Source: Duncaniella sp.
GTDB lineage: Bacteria; Bacteroidota; Bacteroidia; Bacteroidales; Muribaculaceae
Direction: 5' to 3'
Assembly (NCBI RefSeq): GCF_029054785.1
Contig: NZ_JAIDEN010000171.1
Location: 1 to 15,444 of the forward strand
Length of the DNA: 15,444 nucleotides
In this document: in pieces, positions 12,663-15,444 of the stretch
How the letters are laid out: every line of letters begins with the position of its first letter
Position numbering within the stretch: the first letter of the stretch is position 1
Program-made: the position numbers and the translations under genes
The notes under the pieces: model-generated
Seen by the model: the letters and a program-made list of their open reading frames with translations, nothing else
Told to the model about the DNA's origin: nothing
Databases searched by the model: none

Positions 12663-14788
12663 TGTTTCTTAAATGTTGTGTTGGATTTCTGATTTTTGAA
12701 TCGGCCGATCATGACAGATGCGTCAATGTCGATCACTACCATGCGGGTGATGTTTTCTTCTGAGATCTGCATACGGATTTCTCCGGTCGAGGAAATTGTA
12801 TATGTGAAGTCTGCTGTCGGTCCATCATAGGAGACAGTGCCTTTTTCATCGTCAAGGAAGGTGAGAGTGATTTCTTTCGAACTATCGGTAGATTTCCACG
12901 TGCCTTTAAGGAGATTATGGTTCGGGCAAGAGGCTGTGGGCGGGAGCAGTGGGACAAATGCTTTGTTGATTTTACGGACATTCGGAGTTCCGCACCATTC
13001 GAAGACTCGTTCGTCGGCTTTGTATGATCCGACCGCAGGGAAGCTGGATCGGACTGTCACGCCTGATTTAACGGTGTTGAAAATGAACGGGCTGAGACGG
13101 GCACCTTCGTTGAGGGCAATCGGCGCTGAGGCGAGAGTATGGTTGCCATAGCGGAAAACGGGTCTTACCTGCCATTGTGTCGGGTCGATTTTGTCCTCTG
13201 TTCCGAAGTCGAGGTCTGCCGAGATTCCCTGCTGCTGGAAACTGAAAGCTTCGATGTCAGTGGTGAAGATGCTGTCGACAACCTCATTTGTGACGGTGTT
13301 GACTAACTCGAAGCCTGTTTCGAGAGGATAGGGGATGGGGCTTTCGGAAATGGCGGCGGCAGTGCAGACTTTCTGCGCTTCTTTGAATGGTTCCGGTTGC
13401 TTTTTTGCCGGAACGGCCTTGCCGTCAGTAAAAGAGGGGAAAAGATTCAGTTGGGCGAGCTGGAATTTGAGAGAGAAGGGTTCGCCGATTATGTGTTCGT
13501 CTTTTTCGGTTTCAAAAATAGACTTGGTGTACCAGTAAGGGGCGATGTCTAATTTCAGGCTTAAGTCAAGATTTCCGTCGACAGCAGGTTTTGTATGGTC
13601 AGAGGCCATATCGGCAATAGCCCCGACACTTATATTTCCGGCGAGTTCGGCACCTCCGCGCAGGCGGACTCCGGCGCCGAGATGTTCGACAAATGTATTG
13701 AGACTCAGTTTGGTATAAAAACCGCCGAAAAGGCTGCCGTCAAGAACAATGGCAATTTTTGCTTCATCATTTGTCGGATCAGCTTCCGCAGGATTGTCAG
13801 CTTGTGAGGGCTGAGAGAATGTGTTGACTCCATTGCGCCGGGTCCATTCGGTGTGGTAGCTTGTGGTACGGGTCATCGAATAGTCGATTTTAGCTGATGC
13901 CTCCGCTTCCCAAAACGCCCCGATCTCGATAATTGGCTGGATTGTTCCTAATGCGAGCGGTGGGAGATAAAATTTATGTGCTCCATATTCCTTGCCTGCC
14001 TCTTTGGGTTCTTCAAGATTGAAATTGAAAGTCATGCCCATCTCGTTAGTGATGGCGATATTGGCATGGTAATAGCCGGAGAGCACGTTGGCTACAACAT
14101 TAGTGAAAGAGAGCTGGCTGTTGAGGATGAGGCTGAATTCAGATTGTTCGGCGAATTTCAGGGCATTGTCCCACGGATAACCGTCGGCTGATCCTGCGCG
14201 GGAGGTTCTGTTTACGGTAGCCGGTACGGGACCGACATCTCCGGAGAAGAAGAATTCGTCGAAAACTTCGGTTGCGGGGACATCAGTGACACTGACGTTT
14301 ACAGATGAATCATTGTTGCGGGAAACGGCATCGACTTTTGCACAGAGACCCCAGGGGAAGAGTTCGTGGAATCCGATATAGTAGACATACTGTCCGGCGG
14401 AGGGGATGCGGTCAACGGGTGTGCCGGCTTTAAAACTGATGATGCCGTCGGTGCCGGATGTTATATAGGGAATGTCGGTTTCAACTATTTCATGGACGCC
14501 TGTTTTGGGGACAATCTTGTTGCGGTTGCCGAATGCGACCGAGTCGATGTCGGCGAGCATGATTTTGAAGACAGTTCCGTCTTTGCGGATGAAATCCTGA
14601 GAAATGAAGTCGGGGTGATCAACGCTGTCGGTGTCGACGGTGGAAAGATTGACTGATTGCAGCTCTTCTGCGTATATCAGAGTGACATCACCTGTTTTGC
14701 TGAAAACAAGTACCTGGGTATCTGTTTCGTTGGCTGCAATGCTGGAAATGCTGAATAGCATTAGGATCAGTAGTAACAGCTGTTTCAT
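12659..14788 (-). CDS. Large secreted protein of unknown function with a lipocalin-like C-terminal domain
   Basis: This 709-residue protein has a signal peptide (MKQLLLLILMLFSISSIAA, 1-19). A short N-terminal region (about 25-90) resembles the start of many secreted Bacteroidales proteins: VLVFSKTGDVTLIYAEELQS, then DFIRKDGTVFKIMLADIDSV-AFG. The large middle (about 95-615) has alternating beta-like segments and no motif I recognise; it includes FWEAEASAKIDYSMTRTTSY and LGAGVRLRGGAELAGNISVG. The last 89 residues (about 621-709) begin CPNHNLLKGTWKSTDSSKEI and continue as beta strands (TLTFLDDEKGTVSY, FTYTISSTGEIRMQI, MIGRFKN). This is the pattern of a lipocalin-like domain and is comparable to the ends of paralogs 1 and 3. 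ATGA overlaps tie it to the genes on both sides. It is probably periplasmic or surface-exposed; the function is unknown. Confidence 0.8.
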   Translation of the reverse strand: MKQLLLLILMLFSISSIAANETDTQVLVFSKTGDVTLIYAEELQSVNLSTVDTDSVDHPDFISQDFIRKDGTVFKIMLADIDSVAFGNRNKIVPKTGVHEIVETDIPYITSGTDGIISFKAGTPVDRIPSAGQYVYYIGFHELFPWGLCAKVDAVSRNNDSSVNVSVTDVPATEVFDEFFFSGDVGPVPATVNRTSRAGSADGYPWDNALKFAEQSEFSLILNSQLSFTNVVANVLSGYYHANIAITNEMGMTFNFNLEEPKEAGKEYGAHKFYLPPLALGTIQPIIEIGAFWEAEASAKIDYSMTRTTSYHTEWTRRNGVNTFSQPSQADNPAEADPTNDEAKIAIVLDGSLFGGFYTKLSLNTFVEHLGAGVRLRGGAELAGNISVGAIADMASDHTKPAVDGNLDLSLKLDIAPYWYTKSIFETEKDEHIIGEPFSLKFQLAQLNLFPSFTDGKAVPAKKQPEPFKEAQKVCTAAAISESPIPYPLETGFELVNTVTNEVVDSIFTTDIEAFSFQQQGISADLDFGTEDKIDPTQWQVRPVFRYGNHTLASAPIALNEGARLSPFIFNTVKSGVTVRSSFPAVGSYKADERVFEWCGTPNVRKINKAFVPLLPPTASCPNHNLLKGTWKSTDSSKEITLTFLDDEKGTVSYDGPTADFTYTISSTGEIRMQISEENITRMVVIDIDASVMIGRFKNQKSNTTFKKQ

Positions 14789-15249
14789 GATTTCCGCATT
14801 TTAAAGGTGTGATTACCGGCCTTGATAATGTAGACCTGAGGAGATAAGGAGGAAAGGCTTATTTTCAGGTTGCCGTTGCCAAGAGTGATGACTTCGCATT
14901 CATGGCGGATGCCGTCAGTGCCATAGACGGAAATTTCGCCGGCTTTAAGGGATGAGCAGATGATGACATCGCCGTTTTTGTCAACAGAGATTTCTTTTCC
15001 ATCGGTGCCGATCAGGTCGATTGACGATGTGTCATCGATGGTGTATTTGCTGAGTTCACTGAAGTTGAAAATGCGGTTGTTGACGCTGATCTGATCGCCG
15101 TTGAAGGTGATTTCAGGCTTGTCGGAAAATGGGACTATGACGCGGGAGCCGTCTTTTAGCCATAGAATAACACTGTCAAAAGCCAACGCTGATAGGTTGA
15201 TTGAGATGGCTGCAAGAAGCAACGGCCATCTCAAATGTCGAAAATTCAT
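14785..15249 (-). CDS. Small secreted protein with a T9SS-like C-terminal segment
   Basis: This 154-residue protein has a signal peptide (MNFRHLRWPLLLAAISINLSALA, 1-23). The mature part begins FDSVILWLKDGSRVIVPFSD (24-43) and continues KPEITFNGDQISV and FNFSELSKYTI, an arrangement common in short exported Bacteroidales proteins. The C-terminus, ISVYGTDGIRHECEVI followed by LSPQVYIIKAGNHTFKMRKS, resembles the end of type IX secretion (T9SS) cargo ('GVYIVK...K'), though it may not be a functional signal. It is the first gene of the five-gene cluster; its stop overlaps the next ATG as ATGA (14785-14788). The function is unknown. Confidence 0.78.
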   Translation of the reverse strand: MNFRHLRWPLLLAAISINLSALAFDSVILWLKDGSRVIVPFSDKPEITFNGDQISVNNRIFNFSELSKYTIDDTSSIDLIGTDGKEISVDKNGDVIICSSLKAGEISVYGTDGIRHECEVITLGNGNLKISLSSLSPQVYIIKAGNHTFKMRKS

Positions 15250-15444
15250 GTTATAGATGTGACTTATAGATGATTGGTGATTAGGTTGGATAAAGGTAGT
15301 GTGTCTCGTGGAATTTTTTAATAAATGCGGTTGAAATTACGGATATTTAACATTTTAAGGGGCGTTGGTAACTATTCAGCGATTCAAACAGCTTGATTGC
15401 AAGCAAGTTGTAGGATGCTCCACGGAGCATCCGCCGGTTTTATG
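15250..15444. other. Upstream region of the export cluster
   Basis: This 195-base stretch is AT-rich up to about 15360. On the minus strand TACCTTTA (15298-15291) matches seven of eight positions of the TAnnTTTG -7 consensus and would give a leader of about 36 bases, but no TTTG lies at the expected -33 position. The far end holds palindromes (15391-15404 and 15413-15432). No gene is visible. Confidence 0.45.
15413..15432. repeat. Perfect GGATGCTCC-AC-GGAGCATCC palindrome
   Basis: Two perfect 9-base arms (15413-15421 and 15424-15432) are separated by two bases. A smaller palindrome, GCTTG-ATTG-CAAGC (15391-15404), lies just before it. No T-run follows on either strand within the window, so a terminator is not supported. 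It could be a dispersed palindromic repeat or the end of a larger element beyond the window. Confidence 0.65.

Noticed and set aside
15413..15432. Terminator at the window end
   Set aside because: The stem is strong but no T-run follows on either strand within the visible sequence.

Overview
The window looks like chromosomal DNA of a Bacteroidales gut bacterium, most likely a Muribaculaceae relative. The reasons are TAnnTTTG-type promoters with an upstream TTTG, an OmpA-family porin of the Bacteroidetes kind, a cvpA-sufB pair, and secreted proteins with the Bacteroidetes N-terminal domain that ends in a 'SQ-L-VP-A-YA' motif. The family is inferred from style and was not tested by a search.

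Layout. Positions 1-3878 hold a minus-strand run: cvpA, sufB, an RsmI-like SAM methyltransferase (ATGA overlap with sufB) and a YycJ/WalJ-like metallo-beta-lactamase-fold hydrolase cut by the window start. A 479-base spacer separates it from a plus-strand OmpA-like outer membrane protein (4358-5575). Downstream of that gene lie a GC-rich cluster of hairpins that can fold as a cloverleaf (5620-5700) and a probable terminator. An AT-rich island (about 5820-7100) follows, with an XRE-type regulator under a textbook Bacteroidetes promoter and a small reading frame broken by one amber codon. Then come the plus-strand housekeeping genes tsaD and cinA, separated by a 202-bp segment bounded by 22-bp inverted repeats (MITE-like), and a small CPHC thioredoxin. 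Positions 10064-10733 hold no convincing gene, only a terminator and about 65-bp GC-rich tandem repeats. From 15249 leftward to 10734 runs a minus-strand five-gene cluster in which every product has a signal peptide.

How the genes work together. cvpA/sufB/methyltransferase/MBL are probably co-transcribed, but sufC and sufD do not follow sufB. TsaD makes t6A in tRNA; CinA belongs to NMN/pyridine-nucleotide salvage or repair. The five-gene export cluster is the most novel part: a small secreted protein with a T9SS-like end, a 709-residue secreted protein, and three roughly 200-residue paralogs with almost constant N-terminal domains and varied C-terminal domains. The 709-residue protein and at least two paralogs seem to end in related beta-rich (lipocalin-like) domains. 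Its function is unknown.
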